A stretch of DNA of 39,828 nt from Syntrophomonadaceae bacterium (GCA_014360155.1 JACIYB010000005.1:1-39828); one strand, 5' to 3'. Counted from the first letter of the stretch, positions 1 to 9,476 are shown. Program-made: numbers and translations. Notes: generated by a model not told the origin, from the letters alone.

Positions 1-52
1 CGAATATTTATACATTAAAATCAGCAGATAATAACTTTCAGCAGTGAAATCA
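1..52. repeat. MITE-like repeat, copy 1 (only one end inside window)
   Basis: The first 52 bases closely match the right ends of the elements at 4714-4988 and 6018-6096. The shared blocks are CGAATATTTATAC, then CAGCAGAT, then TAACTTTCAGCAGTGAAATCA. The other end of this copy must lie upstream of the window, so its full length is unknown. Confidence 0.75.
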
Positions 53-106
53 TTATTAACCATTAATAATAATATTAATCGACTTAAGGGGTTATTTACA
101 ATAATA

Positions 107-124
107 AAGTGGGATAACCCACTT
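107..124 (-). terminator. Possible hairpin terminator of htrA
   Basis: The bases AAGTGGGATAACCCACTT form a perfect 7-bp stem with a 4-base loop. The hairpin sits about 60 bases beyond the htrA stop. Read on the minus strand it is followed by an AT-rich stretch rather than a clean U-run, so the call is tentative. Confidence 0.4.
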
Positions 125-181
125 AAAGAACTAAAATTAATTATTTTTTTATCCTAAATCCTAAGCGACTTTTTCTGCAAA

Positions 182-1333
182 TTACGGTTTTTCAGCCAGA
201 GTAACCGGTATAACTATCTGTTTACCCTGCCTTATAATTTTCAGGGCGATCTTCTCTCCTACCTTTTTAGTCTCAAGGATATTTTGGAGTCCTTCATAAT
301 CAGCTATCGCTTGGTCATCAACGGCTATTATTACATCATATTTAAGCAGACCGGCTTCCTCTGCCGGGCTGTCCTTGATAACTTGTACCACCAGTACTCC
401 GGAAGGTTCAATTCCCAAGCTTTGTGCTATTTCGCTGTCCACCGGCTGGAGCCATACTCCTATGTAAGGACGTATTACCTTGCCTTTACTTATTAATTCA
501 CTCAGGACTTCTTTAGCCGTATTGATTGGTATGGCAAACCCAATGCCCTGGGCTTCAGAATTTACAGCCGTATTTATGCCTATAACTTCTCCCTTTGTAT
601 TTAGAAGGGGGCCTCCGCTGTTTCCAGGATTTATTGCAGCATCTGTCTGAATAAGGTTTTTGTAAATACGGTTTTCTATTTTCATGGGTCTGCCCTTGGC
701 ACTTATAACGCCTGCTGTAACTGTATGGTCAAGCCCATAGGGATTGCCTATGGCAATAACCCACTCCCCTGCTCGTATTTTTTCAGAGTCTCCCATTTTG
801 AGAGGAGTCAGTTTTTCTGCGGCATCAATTTTTAGAACGGCTAAATCCAGCTCATAATCTTGGCCTACTAATTTAGCCGCGTATTCCTTGTTGTTTATGT
901 TTACAATTATTTTATCGGCTTGGTCTATTACGTGCTGGTTAGTCAGTATGTAGCCCTCTTCATCGATAACAAATCCTGTACCGATACCTTGTTGAATGTC
1001 GGGGCTGGGTATCATCATGTCCTCAAAGAATTGACGGAAAAAAGGGTCATTATAGAAAAAACTGTCATTGAACCGGTCAGCTACGACGCTTGTCTCGATA
1101 TTCACTACGCCGGGGCTTACTTTTTCTACCATATCTGCTATGTTGGTGGGCCCGATAACTATGCTCGACGGAGATGGAGTACTGTTTTTCTGTATGTCAT
1201 TCGCTTCATTTTGGATCTGGTCACCGTTAGCATAATAATTGCTAAAGATTAAGGCCGTTCCTCCTATAGCTACTGCGATGATGAAAATCAGTGCGATTTT
1301 CAGAGCGCGCGGCATCCCTGAAGCAAACCTCAC
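182..1333 (-). CDS. htrA: HtrA/DegP-like membrane-anchored serine protease
   Basis: This 383-residue protein has the full HtrA architecture. A hydrophobic segment at about residues 11-31 would anchor it in the membrane with the rest outside. A trypsin-like domain (about 65-275) carries the catalytic triad: His134 in TNQHV, Asp163 in LDLAV and Ser239 in GNSGGP. One PDZ domain follows (about 285-380). The length matches Firmicute HtrA/YyxA-type proteases, which degrade misfolded exported proteins. It appears to be transcribed alone; the upstream YheC/YheD pair lies about 100 bases away on the same strand. Which of several HtrA paralogues it is cannot be told from the sequence. Confidence 0.93.
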   Translation of the reverse strand: MRFASGMPRALKIALIFIIAVAIGGTALIFSNYYANGDQIQNEANDIQKNSTPSPSSIVIGPTNIADMVEKVSPGVVNIETSVVADRFNDSFFYNDPFFRQFFEDMMIPSPDIQQGIGTGFVIDEEGYILTNQHVIDQADKIIVNINNKEYAAKLVGQDYELDLAVLKIDAAEKLTPLKMGDSEKIRAGEWVIAIGNPYGLDHTVTAGVISAKGRPMKIENRIYKNLIQTDAAINPGNSGGPLLNTKGEVIGINTAVNSEAQGIGFAIPINTAKEVLSELISKGKVIRPYIGVWLQPVDSEIAQSLGIEPSGVLVVQVIKDSPAEEAGLLKYDVIIAVDDQAIADYEGLQNILETKKVGEKIALKIIRQGKQIVIPVTLAEKP

Positions 1334-1435
1334 TGTCTCACTTCCCTTTCCCTAAGGATTTTTAATTCTTGTTTATTAATATATTATCACTGTTTTCTGC
1401 TTCTAGGAAAGGGTTTTCAGCAGATAAAAACGGCA

Positions 1436-2779
1436 TTAGTTAGAAAATCCTGCCAGGTGTATGGCATATTGCAGCGGCCGTTTAAATGTATTGCGGACTA
1501 TAGTTTGGGAAAACTCGGTTTCAGTTGTCTTTCTCGGCTTGGAATTAACTTCAATGAGCCAGGGAGATCCTTTTTCATCCATACCGATGTCAAGTCCCAG
1601 TTCCCCAAATACAGCTTGGCTGTTTTTTTCAAGAGTAAGCGCTACAGTTCTGCACAGTTCTTTTATTTGAGCGTTAATTTCTTCTATTAAACCTTGTTTT
1701 TTATATAAACGGCGAAACACCTTTATGTTTTTTTCTACCCTGCCTCCGCTGCTCAGGTTTGAAATACTGCTTCCTCGGGGAGCTACTCGAACAAATTTTT
1801 TGCTTATCTGCCATTCTCCCCGCGCATTTTTTTGATATATGATGCGGATATCAAAATTGCAGCCGTTGTAAGTTGCGAAATCTATCCCCTGCTGCACAAT
1901 GTATTGCTTGTTTTTCCGGTATGTTTTGGTTTTTTTCCAAAATTCATTAACATTATCAGCTCTTCCCCTGATCTTTCTTGTTTTGTAAACTGTATAATGT
2001 AAAGCGCTGTTTTTGGAGTGTCTTATTTTGATAATCCCTCTTCCCATGCTTCCATTTGCCGGTTTTAAATATAAAGTCTTATATTTTGAAAGCATCTCTG
2101 CTAGGTTTTCAACATTCAGCTGCCGGGTTTCAGGAAGATGGGGCAACAGTTTGGGCTCCGCGGTTAACATTTGATAAACTTTCCACTTATTCAGGAAAAA
2201 AGGGTTAAAGTATTCGGTATAAGGCAGATTCATCAGTTTTTTTTTAGTACTTGCATTAAACTTTTTGGATTCGCTGCTGCGGTTGGATATTCTGTCGTAA
2301 ACTACGTCAGGAAGAGGATAGGTTGACGAAACCCATATTCCTTTATCAGCGGAAATTTGCCTGTAAACATGTCCTTTGACAGTGCTGTTTGACCAGTTAA
2401 TAGATTGAGGAGTGAATACGAACACCTGTGCCGGCAGGGTTTTACCTATATTGCTGAGGAAAATCAGTTCTGCCTGCAGGCTTTTAGGGCTAAATTCCTC
2501 TTTATTAGGAAGGAAGTTTGTCAATATTCCTATTATCGGACCTAGGTGAAGCATGTTTCTTTCCTTGTCATACCGGATTTGCAAGCGTTTGTGTTTTCTG
2601 ATGAACAAAGTATTGGCCAGTTTAGGTGACAGCAGGTAAGTTTTGCGGCTGCTGGTTTTTACAGCTAGTTTAGCTGTAGCGACGATATTACCTGCCCTAA
2701 CTTGCACTGCTGGCTGTGGCGGTATCTCCAGTTTTTCCATTAAAGCGCTGGAAATATATATTTTCCCAGTCGTTTTCAT
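1436..2779 (-). CDS. YheC/YheD-family spore coat-associated ATP-grasp protein
   Basis: A 447-residue protein of the YheC/YheD family, linked in Bacillus to the endospore coat. The N-terminal part has the family's beta-rich domain with the LGPIIGIL motif. The C-terminal half is an ATP-grasp fold, with TLYLKPANGSMGRGI as the nucleotide-binding loop and the metal-binding end DIGMDEKGSPWLIEVNSKP. The substrate is unknown for the family. It is the second gene of a tandem pair, 21 bases after its paralogue at 2801-4153. The two share the same domain order but are clearly diverged, so the duplication is old. Confidence 0.85.
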   Translation of the reverse strand: MKTTGKIYISSALMEKLEIPPQPAVQVRAGNIVATAKLAVKTSSRKTYLLSPKLANTLFIRKHKRLQIRYDKERNMLHLGPIIGILTNFLPNKEEFSPKSLQAELIFLSNIGKTLPAQVFVFTPQSINWSNSTVKGHVYRQISADKGIWVSSTYPLPDVVYDRISNRSSESKKFNASTKKKLMNLPYTEYFNPFFLNKWKVYQMLTAEPKLLPHLPETRQLNVENLAEMLSKYKTLYLKPANGSMGRGIIKIRHSKNSALHYTVYKTRKIRGRADNVNEFWKKTKTYRKNKQYIVQQGIDFATYNGCNFDIRIIYQKNARGEWQISKKFVRVAPRGSSISNLSSGGRVEKNIKVFRRLYKKQGLIEEINAQIKELCRTVALTLEKNSQAVFGELGLDIGMDEKGSPWLIEVNSKPRKTTETEFSQTIVRNTFKRPLQYAIHLAGFSN

Positions 2780-2800
2780 TCCAATTAGGCCCTCTTTCCT

Positions 2801-4153
2801 TTAAAATCCAGCAAGATACCTAGCATATAACATAGGTTTTTTAACAGACTCCAGACGTATTTGTCTTTCCCCAATTAAAGAAAACACCTGTCTGGCAGGC
2901 TTGAGGTTGGCTTCAATAAACCATATTTTGCCATTATTATCGATCCCGATATCTATTCCCATTTCCCCAGCTTCACCGATAAATTTTTCCAGGGTTTTTG
3001 CCGCTTCCAGGGACACATACTTTATGTTATCGATTATCTGCTCTCTCTTAATTTCATCTGGGAAATTTCTTTTTAGAATTGTTTCCAATTTGCGCCCGCT
3101 TCCGCCGGAAGAGATGTTGCTGGTTATAGAACCATTTTTCCCTATGCGGCATGCCATGCCGGTGATATCCCAAATACCCCGGTGGTCCTTTTGTACCAGG
3201 ATTCTGACATCTACGATATTGCCCTGGGATTTTAGCAGATTTATCTGTTTTTGTATAATATAAGTTCTTCTGCCCATAACCTGTTTCAACGAACTCCGCA
3301 ATTTAGCGAGGCTGCGAGCTCTGCCCCTGTATAGTCGATTGTTGAGCTGGTACTGGTAGTAATATTCAGGGGATTTTTTATTTTTGACTACCTTGACTAT
3401 ATTTTTCCCTTGGGAACCGGTAACTGGCTTAAGATAGACTGCACGGTGTTTTTTTATCATATTGTCAACTTGTTTGAAGCTCGTTATTAGTCTGGTATCA
3501 GGAAGATAGGGAAGCAAGTTGGGGTTTGTGCTTATTATTTTGTATGTCTGCCATTTTCCTATCAAAGGGGGGTTTAAAAATTTTACTCCCAGTTTTTCAA
3601 TTTTTCGCCTGGTGCGCGAGTTTGTTAAAGAATAGGCTTTTCCCCGGAGGTACACGACATCGGGCATAGGAAACCCAGATTTTACCCATCCCTTTTTCCC
3701 GTAGGTGTAACCATATATTTTTTTCCTCTTCCAATCGATGCTGAAAGGGCTGAAGGCGAAACATATTTCCCCCAGTTTTCTCCCGCATGTCAATAATTGT
3801 TTTATAAAGAAAGTCTGCCCGCCAAATGGTTTGTCTTTTTCATTAAAGACCTCAGCCATTATTCCCACCACAGGACCCAGGCGGATTTCGCTGTTTTTGA
3901 CAGCAATGCCGTATTTTTGGTTCGCATGCAGGTAGAATTGCCTTATGAGTGAGGGGTTTAAAATCACTGTGTTTTTTATATTTTCATAATTGAGTATACT
4001 AATGTTGAGTTTTTTTTGCTGCTGTCCCACAAAAAAATTGACGGATTTGTCGTTATCTAAATTTAAAAGAGAAAAAAGATCTTCACTTATTGATACGGTA
4101 TCTGTATCTAATCTGGGATTTGACTTTAATTTAATTTGGGGGAAATCATCCAT
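2801..4153 (-). CDS. YheC/YheD-family spore coat-associated ATP-grasp protein
   Basis: A 450-residue paralogue of the gene at 1436-2779 and first in the pair. Visible family marks are LGPVVGIMAEVF, FAFSPFSIDWKRKKIYGY, the ATP-grasp loop VYLKPVTGSQGKNIVKV, and DIGIDNNGKIWFIEANLKP near the C-terminus. Members are associated with the endospore coat in Bacillus, so its presence implies a spore former. It is divergent from the DUF523 gene at 4249. A sequence resembling a sigma-E -10 element precedes it. The biochemical reaction is not known. Confidence 0.86.
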   Translation of the reverse strand: MDDFPQIKLKSNPRLDTDTVSISEDLFSLLNLDNDKSVNFFVGQQQKKLNISILNYENIKNTVILNPSLIRQFYLHANQKYGIAVKNSEIRLGPVVGIMAEVFNEKDKPFGGQTFFIKQLLTCGRKLGEICFAFSPFSIDWKRKKIYGYTYGKKGWVKSGFPMPDVVYLRGKAYSLTNSRTRRKIEKLGVKFLNPPLIGKWQTYKIISTNPNLLPYLPDTRLITSFKQVDNMIKKHRAVYLKPVTGSQGKNIVKVVKNKKSPEYYYQYQLNNRLYRGRARSLAKLRSSLKQVMGRRTYIIQKQINLLKSQGNIVDVRILVQKDHRGIWDITGMACRIGKNGSITSNISSGGSGRKLETILKRNFPDEIKREQIIDNIKYVSLEAAKTLEKFIGEAGEMGIDIGIDNNGKIWFIEANLKPARQVFSLIGERQIRLESVKKPMLYARYLAGF

Positions 4154-4186
4154 GTTTTTAACTCCGTGTTAATAAATTGCTACCTT

Positions 4187-4194
4187 ATTGTATG
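4187..4194 (-). promoter_or_regulatory. Possible sporulation (sigma-E-like) -10 element
   Basis: On the minus strand CATACAAT lies about 34 bases before the start of the first YheC/YheD gene. This matches the Bacillus sigma-E -10 consensus. No -35 element is found at the usual spacing, so the support is partial. Confidence 0.25.
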
Positions 4195-4248
4195 AAAACC
4201 ATAGCTTTTTTGCTAATATTAAAAGAACATATCCGGAGATGAATTGCT

Positions 4249-4710
4249 ATGAAAATCGTAAGTGCCTGTTTATGCGGCATAAACTGCAAGTACAACGGCG
4301 GAAACAACCTGCATCCATATTTTCGCCGACTGGTGGACAGAAAGGAAGCTGTTCCGGTATGCCCGGAACAACTGGGAGGCCTCCCTACTCCCAGAAGCCC
4401 CAGCGAGATTTATGACGGAACAGGCGAAGAGGTTCTCAAGGGGCACAAGCGGGTAATAGATAAAGAAGGGCTTGATGTTACAGAATTTTTCCTGCGGGGT
4501 GCCTATAAGACTTTAGATATCGCCCGAAAAACAGGAGCAGAATATGCAATTTTAAAGAGCCGGAGTCCCTCCTGCGGTGTGGGACAGGTATATGACGGAT
4601 CTTTTACCTCCATATTAAAGCCCGGCGACGGAGTGACAGCGGCACTCATGAAGAAGCATGGCATAGAAGTAATTAGTGACGAAGAGTTTTTAAGGATGAA
4701 GAATTTTTAA
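4249..4710 (+). CDS. DUF523 family protein (YbbK-like)
   Basis: A 153-residue protein with the complete DUF523 pattern: an N-terminal Cys-rich motif (SACLCGINCKYNGGN), VPVCPEQLGGL, and SRSPSCGVGQVYDGSF in the middle. The conserved cysteines suggest metal or Fe-S binding, but no function is established for the family. Translation starts at the ATG followed by KIVSACLC. A MITE-like element begins four bases after the stop, and a PP-loop ATPase gene follows on the same strand beyond it. Confidence 0.88.
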   Translation: MKIVSACLCGINCKYNGGNNLHPYFRRLVDRKEAVPVCPEQLGGLPTPRSPSEIYDGTGEEVLKGHKRVIDKEGLDVTEFFLRGAYKTLDIARKTGAEYAILKSRSPSCGVGQVYDGSFTSILKPGDGVTAALMKKHGIEVISDEEFLRMKNF

Positions 4711-4713
4711 ATG

Positions 4714-4988
4714 TTGATTTCACTGCAAAAACCTTAAATTGGGCTGTTTAAATGTATAAATATGTAGGAGCCTGTTGACGGAGCATGGAAGCAACACCCC
4801 GCGAAGGTGAAGCGACGAAAGGGGGCGAGCCCCAAGGAGGGGGCGAGAGGGATATTGAGCACGGATGCGAATTAGCCCGGTACCCCTTTCGTTGCGAGAC
4901 AAGCGGATGGTGTTGCCCATGCGGAAGTCTGGCAACGAATATTTATACATTTAAACCAGCAGATTATAACTTTCAGCAGCGAAATCAA
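4714..4988. mobile_element. MITE-like palindromic element, copy 2 (complete)
   Basis: About 275 bases bounded by imperfect inverted repeats of roughly 50 bases. The left end reads TTGATTTCACTGC and later TTTAAATGTATAAATAT; the right end, reverse-complemented, reads TTGATTTCGCTGC and TTTAAATGTATAAATAT. The GC-rich interior is itself palindromic: GCAACACC (4791-4798) pairs with GGTGTTGC (4909-4916), and the run from 4812 to about 4824 (GACGAAAGGGG) pairs with 4882-4895 (CCCCTTTCGTTGC). The whole unit could fold into one long branched hairpin. No transposase is encoded. Short open frames on both strands inside it are by-products of the palindrome. It fills the gap between the DUF523 and PP-loop genes. 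Confidence 0.75.
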
Positions 4989-5019
4989 TGTTAAGTCTAA
5001 AACTCGAGGTGAAAGGCTA

Positions 5020-6012
5020 ATGAAAGCAGTAAGTCTTTTCTCCGGCGGGCTTGATTCCCAGCTTGCTGTGTGTCTGGTCAAAAACCAGGAAATCGAGGTT
5101 ATAGGTATTAATTTCGCTACTCCTTTTTTTGGCGCTAACAGTTGTACCTACAAGGCCGCGGAACATCTGGGGATTGAACTGCATGTCGTTGATATCGGAG
5201 AGGAATATATAACATCCGTTTTGAAAAACCCTGTTTACGGTTATGGCAAGAATTTTAATCCATGTATAGATTGCCATGCCTTTATGTTAAAAAAAGCAGG
5301 AATGTTTATGCACGAAATAGGCGCTTCTTTTTTGATAAGCGGTGAGGTTGTCGGGCAAAGGCCGATGAGCCAAAACAAGTCAGCCTTAAATGCCGTAGAC
5401 AAGCTGTCAGGTTTTAAAGGACTTATTGTTAGGCCCCTTTCAGCCAAACTGCTTACCCCTACTATACCGGAAGAAAAAGGGTGGATCGACCGCAACAAAT
5501 TAATAGATATAAGCGGCAGAAGCAGGAAACGCCAGATGGAAATGGCAGAGGAGTACGGGATAACCGAATATCCTTCTCCTGCCGGGGGCTGTCTCCTAAC
5601 CGAGAAGAAGTTTGCCAGCAGGCTTGAGAGGATACTCGCTGTTCAGTCGAAACCGCAACCGAAAGAAATGGAACTGTTGAAATTGGGCCGGCATTTTTAC
5701 CTTGCTGAAAATATACTGCTTATAGTGGGGCGAAAACACGCCGAAAATATTAAACTGGAGAAACTTGCGCTGCCAGAAGACTACTTGCTTAAAGTCACAG
5801 ACCGCCCAGGACCTCTGGGACTGCTGCGGACCTGGAACAGCAATGAGCCTATAGAAGCGTTTCTGGAATATGCCTCAGCTATTGTTGCCCGCTACAGCGA
5901 TGCCAGAAGCGAACCTACTGCCTCGGTGAAGGTTTGCAGGTCTGCGGGGGATCTCCGAAAAATACTTACTGTAGAACCTGCTTCCCCCGACGAAGTTCCT
6001 GCTGGTTTATAA
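5020..6012 (+). CDS. PP-loop ATP pyrophosphatase, ThiI/MnmA-like
   Basis: A 330-residue protein with the PP-loop signature SGGLDS at residues 8-13, the hallmark of enzymes that adenylate a tRNA base or related substrate before sulfur or nitrogen transfer. A CxxC pair (Cys82 and Cys85 in NPCIDC) and a later Cys in PAGGCLL could carry sulfur or bind a metal. The C-terminal third (ILLIVGRKHAENIKLEKLAL) may be an NFACT-R-like (DUF814) module; this is tentative. Older genome annotations call such proteins tRNA thiouridylases, but it lacks the full length and the N-terminal THUMP domain of ThiI. An AGGTGA Shine-Dalgarno site lies close before the ATG. MITE-like copies stand on both sides of the gene. 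Confidence 0.8.
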   Translation: MKAVSLFSGGLDSQLAVCLVKNQEIEVIGINFATPFFGANSCTYKAAEHLGIELHVVDIGEEYITSVLKNPVYGYGKNFNPCIDCHAFMLKKAGMFMHEIGASFLISGEVVGQRPMSQNKSALNAVDKLSGFKGLIVRPLSAKLLTPTIPEEKGWIDRNKLIDISGRSRKRQMEMAEEYGITEYPSPAGGCLLTEKKFASRLERILAVQSKPQPKEMELLKLGRHFYLAENILLIVGRKHAENIKLEKLALPEDYLLKVTDRPGPLGLLRTWNSNEPIEAFLEYASAIVARYSDARSEPTASVKVCRSAGDLRKILTVEPASPDEVPAGL

Positions 6013-6017
6013 ATATA

Positions 6018-6096
6018 TGATTCCACTGCAAAAATCTGGCGACGAATATTTATACTTTCAAACCAGCAGATTTATAACTTTCAGCAGTGAAATCAA
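6018..6096. mobile_element. MITE-like element, copy 3 (internally deleted)
   Basis: A 79-base derivative of the element at 4714-4988. About 17 bases of the left end (TGATTCCACTGCAAAAA) are joined directly to the right end starting TCTGGCGACGAATATTTATA and finishing CAGCAGTGAAATCAA. The GC-rich interior is gone. It lies between the convergent PP-loop and SGNH hydrolase genes, where its foldback could also end transcription from either side. Confidence 0.7.
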
Positions 6097-6105
6097 ATAC
6101 ATATA

Positions 6106-6666
6106 CTATTCAAAAATTCTCAGGTCAATTTGCGCGAACATGGCTTTGTACCCTTCGGTATTGGGATGGCCTCCATCAGCGAGCAAGAGATCGGTTCTAA
6201 CCCTGCCTTTTTCGTCATAGAAAGCCTTGTTAAACTCTATAACTGCCAGATTTTTTTCGGCAGCATAGTCTTTCATCCAGACGCGGAGCCTTTCCAAAAG
6301 CTTTTCCCAAACCGGTTCATCCACAGCAGTAGGAAGCCCCAGGATTACCTTGATCTTTTCCTGGAGGGCCCGTTCTACCATATTGCGTATATTGCAGGTG
6401 ATTCTGTCAAATGACTCGCCGACTACAACATCATTTATGCCTCCCATTATGATGACATGAGTAGGATTATGCGCTAAAACTGAACGGTCAAAACGCCGCA
6501 GCATATCGCCGGTGGTATTCCCGTTAATACCCCTGTTTATTACTTCTGCATCTTCAAGTGCTCTGTCCAGCATAGTAACCCAGGAAACACTGGGTCCCCA
6601 CGGAAATCCATATGTTATGCTGTCACCCAAGCAAACTATTTTTTTGTCTTTTTGTTCTCTCTTCAT
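6106..6666 (-). CDS. SGNH/GDSL-family hydrolase
   Basis: A 186-residue protein with all four SGNH blocks: block I CLGDSITYG (nucleophile Ser16), block II with the oxyanion Gly in NRGINGNTTGDML, block III GGINDV with the Asn, and block V DGGHPNTEGY with the Asp-His pair. It has no obvious signal peptide, so it is probably cytoplasmic. Substrates in the family include acyl esters, thioesters and sugar acetates, and nothing here narrows the choice. It lies 43 bases after the UPF0182 gene on the same strand and may be co-transcribed. Confidence 0.88.
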   Translation of the reverse strand: MKREQKDKKIVCLGDSITYGFPWGPSVSWVTMLDRALEDAEVINRGINGNTTGDMLRRFDRSVLAHNPTHVIIMGGINDVVVGESFDRITCNIRNMVERALQEKIKVILGLPTAVDEPVWEKLLERLRVWMKDYAAEKNLAVIEFNKAFYDEKGRVRTDLLLADGGHPNTEGYKAMFAQIDLRIFE

Positions 6667-6709
6667 TTTCTGTAAACTCCTTGTTCAAGGTTGCAAAAAG
6701 CAGAATATT

Positions 6710-8458
6710 TTACTGGGAAGCAGTTTCTTCCAGCTTTTTTATTACCTGGTTTAACTTTTCAATATTTTCCCCGTATCCTGCCCAGTCTCCTTCCCTCAAC
6801 AGCTGGTTGGCACGGTCGTAGTACTGCCTGGCCTGGCGGGCTAGTTCTTCAATACTTTCGTTGTCTGCGCCCGGGATGCTGGGTTCACCGGTATCCGGCT
6901 GGTCAGGTATGGCAATGCCCTCACCGAACAGTTTTATAAGGGCTTTGTCAAGGGAAGGCTCCATTACAATCCGGTTGCCAAAACCTGCAATTACCCTTTT
7001 CAGTTCCGGCAGTTTGCTGTTTTCCGCCTGCAGGTAGAGGGGTTCCACATATAGAATAGAATTCTTGATAGGGATTACGAGGAGATTGCCCCGGTACACC
7101 CTAGAGCCTCTCTGATCCCACAAGCTGAGCTGCTGAGAAATGGTAGTATCCTGGTTTATTCTGGATTCGATCTGTTCCGGACCATATATGGTTTCCTGTT
7201 TAGAAAAGCTGTATACCAGCATTTTACCGTAATTATCACCGTCCATCCTGGCGCACATCCAGGCTACCATATTGGGCCTGTTTTTGGGAGTAAACGGGAG
7301 CATCAAAACATATTCCGCTTTTTCTTCGTCAGGTAAGCGCATTATTATATAATACGGCTCCATTTCCTGCAGTTTATCTTCTACAATTTCCTTGGGGATA
7401 AGCCAGGGGTCTTCCTTGTTGTAAAACACATAGGGGTCAGTCATGTGGAAATTTTTATACATCTTTGCCTGTATTGAAAACATGTCAACAGGGTATCTGA
7501 TATGGGCCTGCAGTCCTGAGGGCATATCCGAGGGAGGCCTGTAAATGTCGGGAAATATCTTGTTATAAGTCTTTATTATAGGATCTGATGCGTCGGCAAT
7601 ATAGAAACTCATCTTACCTGTATAGGCATCGCAGATCACCTTTACAGAGTTGCGCAGGTAATTGTTTCCCCGGTTGTCAAAAGGCTCAGAATAAGGATAT
7701 TTGTCAGAAAACGTATAGGCATCCAGAATCCAATATAATTTACCGTCTTCGTTTATGACTATGTAGGGGTCACTGTCGTATTTCAAATAAGGCGCTACCT
7801 TCTTGACCCTCTGCATTATATTTCTGTTAATAAGGATCTGGCTTTCATTTGTTATGTCAGAAGCCAAAAACAGTTTATAGTCTTTGAGAGTCCAGCTTAG
7901 CAGGAAGCGGCGGAATAAAGAATTGATCTTTATCCCATTTTCTCCTTCATAAAGGCAATAAACGTTTTTTTCACCCATAGGATAGTCGAATTCTTTCTGC
8001 TTTGTATTGACTATAATGTAGTAATTAGTACTTTCACCAAAATAGATTTCCGGGCGTTTCAAAGTCAGATCGGTAGTAAATTTCGGAGGCACGTCTTTGA
8101 TGAAAAAATTTGGGAAACCTTCTCCTGAAACTTCATTTACCGGACTCACGACAACACCGTAACCATGAGTGTACATCAAACGCTGGTTAATCCAGGTTTT
8201 TGCACCTTCAGAAAGCCCGTCCTGATCAAGTTCGCGGGCTGACAGCATGACCTGGCGGTATTTCCCGTCTATCACGTACCGGTCGATGTCGACATCATTA
8301 AAAACATAGTACCCGCGGAGCTGCTGAAGATTTTTGAACGTTGTTTGCAGGGGCTTCCAGTCCCAGAGTCGTATATTTTCAACAGTACTGAGGTTTTCCG
8401 GGTCATTTATATCAAGGTCGTAGTCTACCTCGAAAGTTTTATTTTCTGCTCTATCCAA
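6710..8458 (-). pseudogene. UPF0182 protein, C-terminal part (frameshifted)
   Basis: This 582-residue frame is the soluble C-terminal part of a UPF0182 (COG1615) protein, recognisable by [31 protein letters not shown] and an Asp/Glu-rich tail. It has no start of its own: the apparent TTG start lies inside the sequence YALDRAEN, which belongs to the family core. The preceding frame 8451-9464 holds the membrane part. Removing one copy of the 7-bp duplication at 8490-8503 joins the two into one 915-residue reading frame, the usual size of the family. Either the gene is broken, or it switches by slippage, or this is an assembly error. Confidence 0.85.
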
Positions 8459-9464
8459 GGCGTATGCCTTGCGTGTGAATTCTATCGCATTTTCTATTTT
8501 CTATATATGGCTTTTCCCGGTTGAATTCGTTGGGCTGAACTACCAGTTTCTGCATGGTTGCAGGATAGATTCCTCCTAATACAACCGCTGCAACTACCCA
8601 TGCTCCTATACTGTAAAGAATCCATTTAAGTCTTTTTACGAAAATGTTAGCCAGGATAACCGCAGCGACAATCAACGATAAGACGAGTAAAGCTTTGTAA
8701 GACAGCAATTTCGCGAATATATCGGTATAAGTTGCGCCGTAGACGATGCCGGAAGGAGAAAAGAGAATTTCGTAAGAGGCCAGCTTATAGCCCCACGCTT
8801 TGAGGATAAATATGGCTGCTAATAATACTGCCAAATGGCTCTTTGCTGCGGTAAGCTGCTGCCAGTCGCCAAAAAACAGGTCGAAAGAAACATTCATCAT
8901 ATAGACTATCCCAACAGTTATTGCGACTAATACCAGAACCATCATAAACGTGTTGTATATAAACCTGTAAAATGCCAGGTTGAAGAAATAGAAGCCGAGG
9001 TCTTTGCTAAAAACCGGGTCAGCAATACCTACAGTTACCCGGTTTAAATACTGCTGGAGCACCAGCCAATTATCAGCAGATGCAGAAGCTACTATCAGAG
9101 CTCCAAGAAGGCTCACCCCCAGAAAAATCCAACGCGATAATGGACCCTGAATAAATCTGTTCCAGGGAGAATCACTTCGGTCAAGGTATATTATTTCTCT
9201 TTCTTCTTCTGTTTGCCGGGGCCTGCCGTCTTCCTTTTCCAGGTTCCTTCTGGCTATCAGCAGGTTGGAAAAGAATAATAAGAACCCTATGAGGAAAAAG
9301 GTGGAGTAAAAAATAACTTTATTGGTCAAAACAATTAGGAACACATTTTGGTAATCGACCGATTTGAACCAGAGCCATTCGGTATATAAATTGGCAAATA
9401 CTGAAAAAAGAAAAAGTATGCCGAGGAATACCGCCAGCTTCACAGTAGTGCTTATTTTTTTCAT
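8451..9464 (-). pseudogene. UPF0182 protein, N-terminal membrane part (frameshifted)
   Basis: A 337-residue frame rich in membrane segments, as expected of the N-terminal third of UPF0182 proteins: a hydrophobic stretch near residues 8-30, several more up to about 300, and the family motif [16 protein letters not shown] at the end. After PYIEN the frame leaves the family sequence and stops within 15 residues ([14 protein letters not shown]). The correct continuation ([16 protein letters not shown]) is present in another frame. The function of UPF0182 is unknown. Confidence 0.85.
8490..8503. repeat. 7-bp tandem duplication that breaks the UPF0182 gene
   Basis: The plus strand reads TTTTCTATTTTCTA, two exact copies of TTTTCTA. 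Seven extra bases shift the reading frame by one. With a single copy the gene reads [17 protein letters not shown] without interruption, in agreement with the family sequence. Confidence 0.9.
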
Positions 9465-9476
9465 AATTACCCCCTG

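Noticed and set aside
4720-5081. Three open frames of 69-76 codons inside and next to the repeat at 4714-4988, on both strands
   Set aside because: They lie in the palindromic repeat, lack ribosome sites, and their peptides have skewed composition (runs of Gly, Glu, Arg). They are by-products of the inverted repeats.
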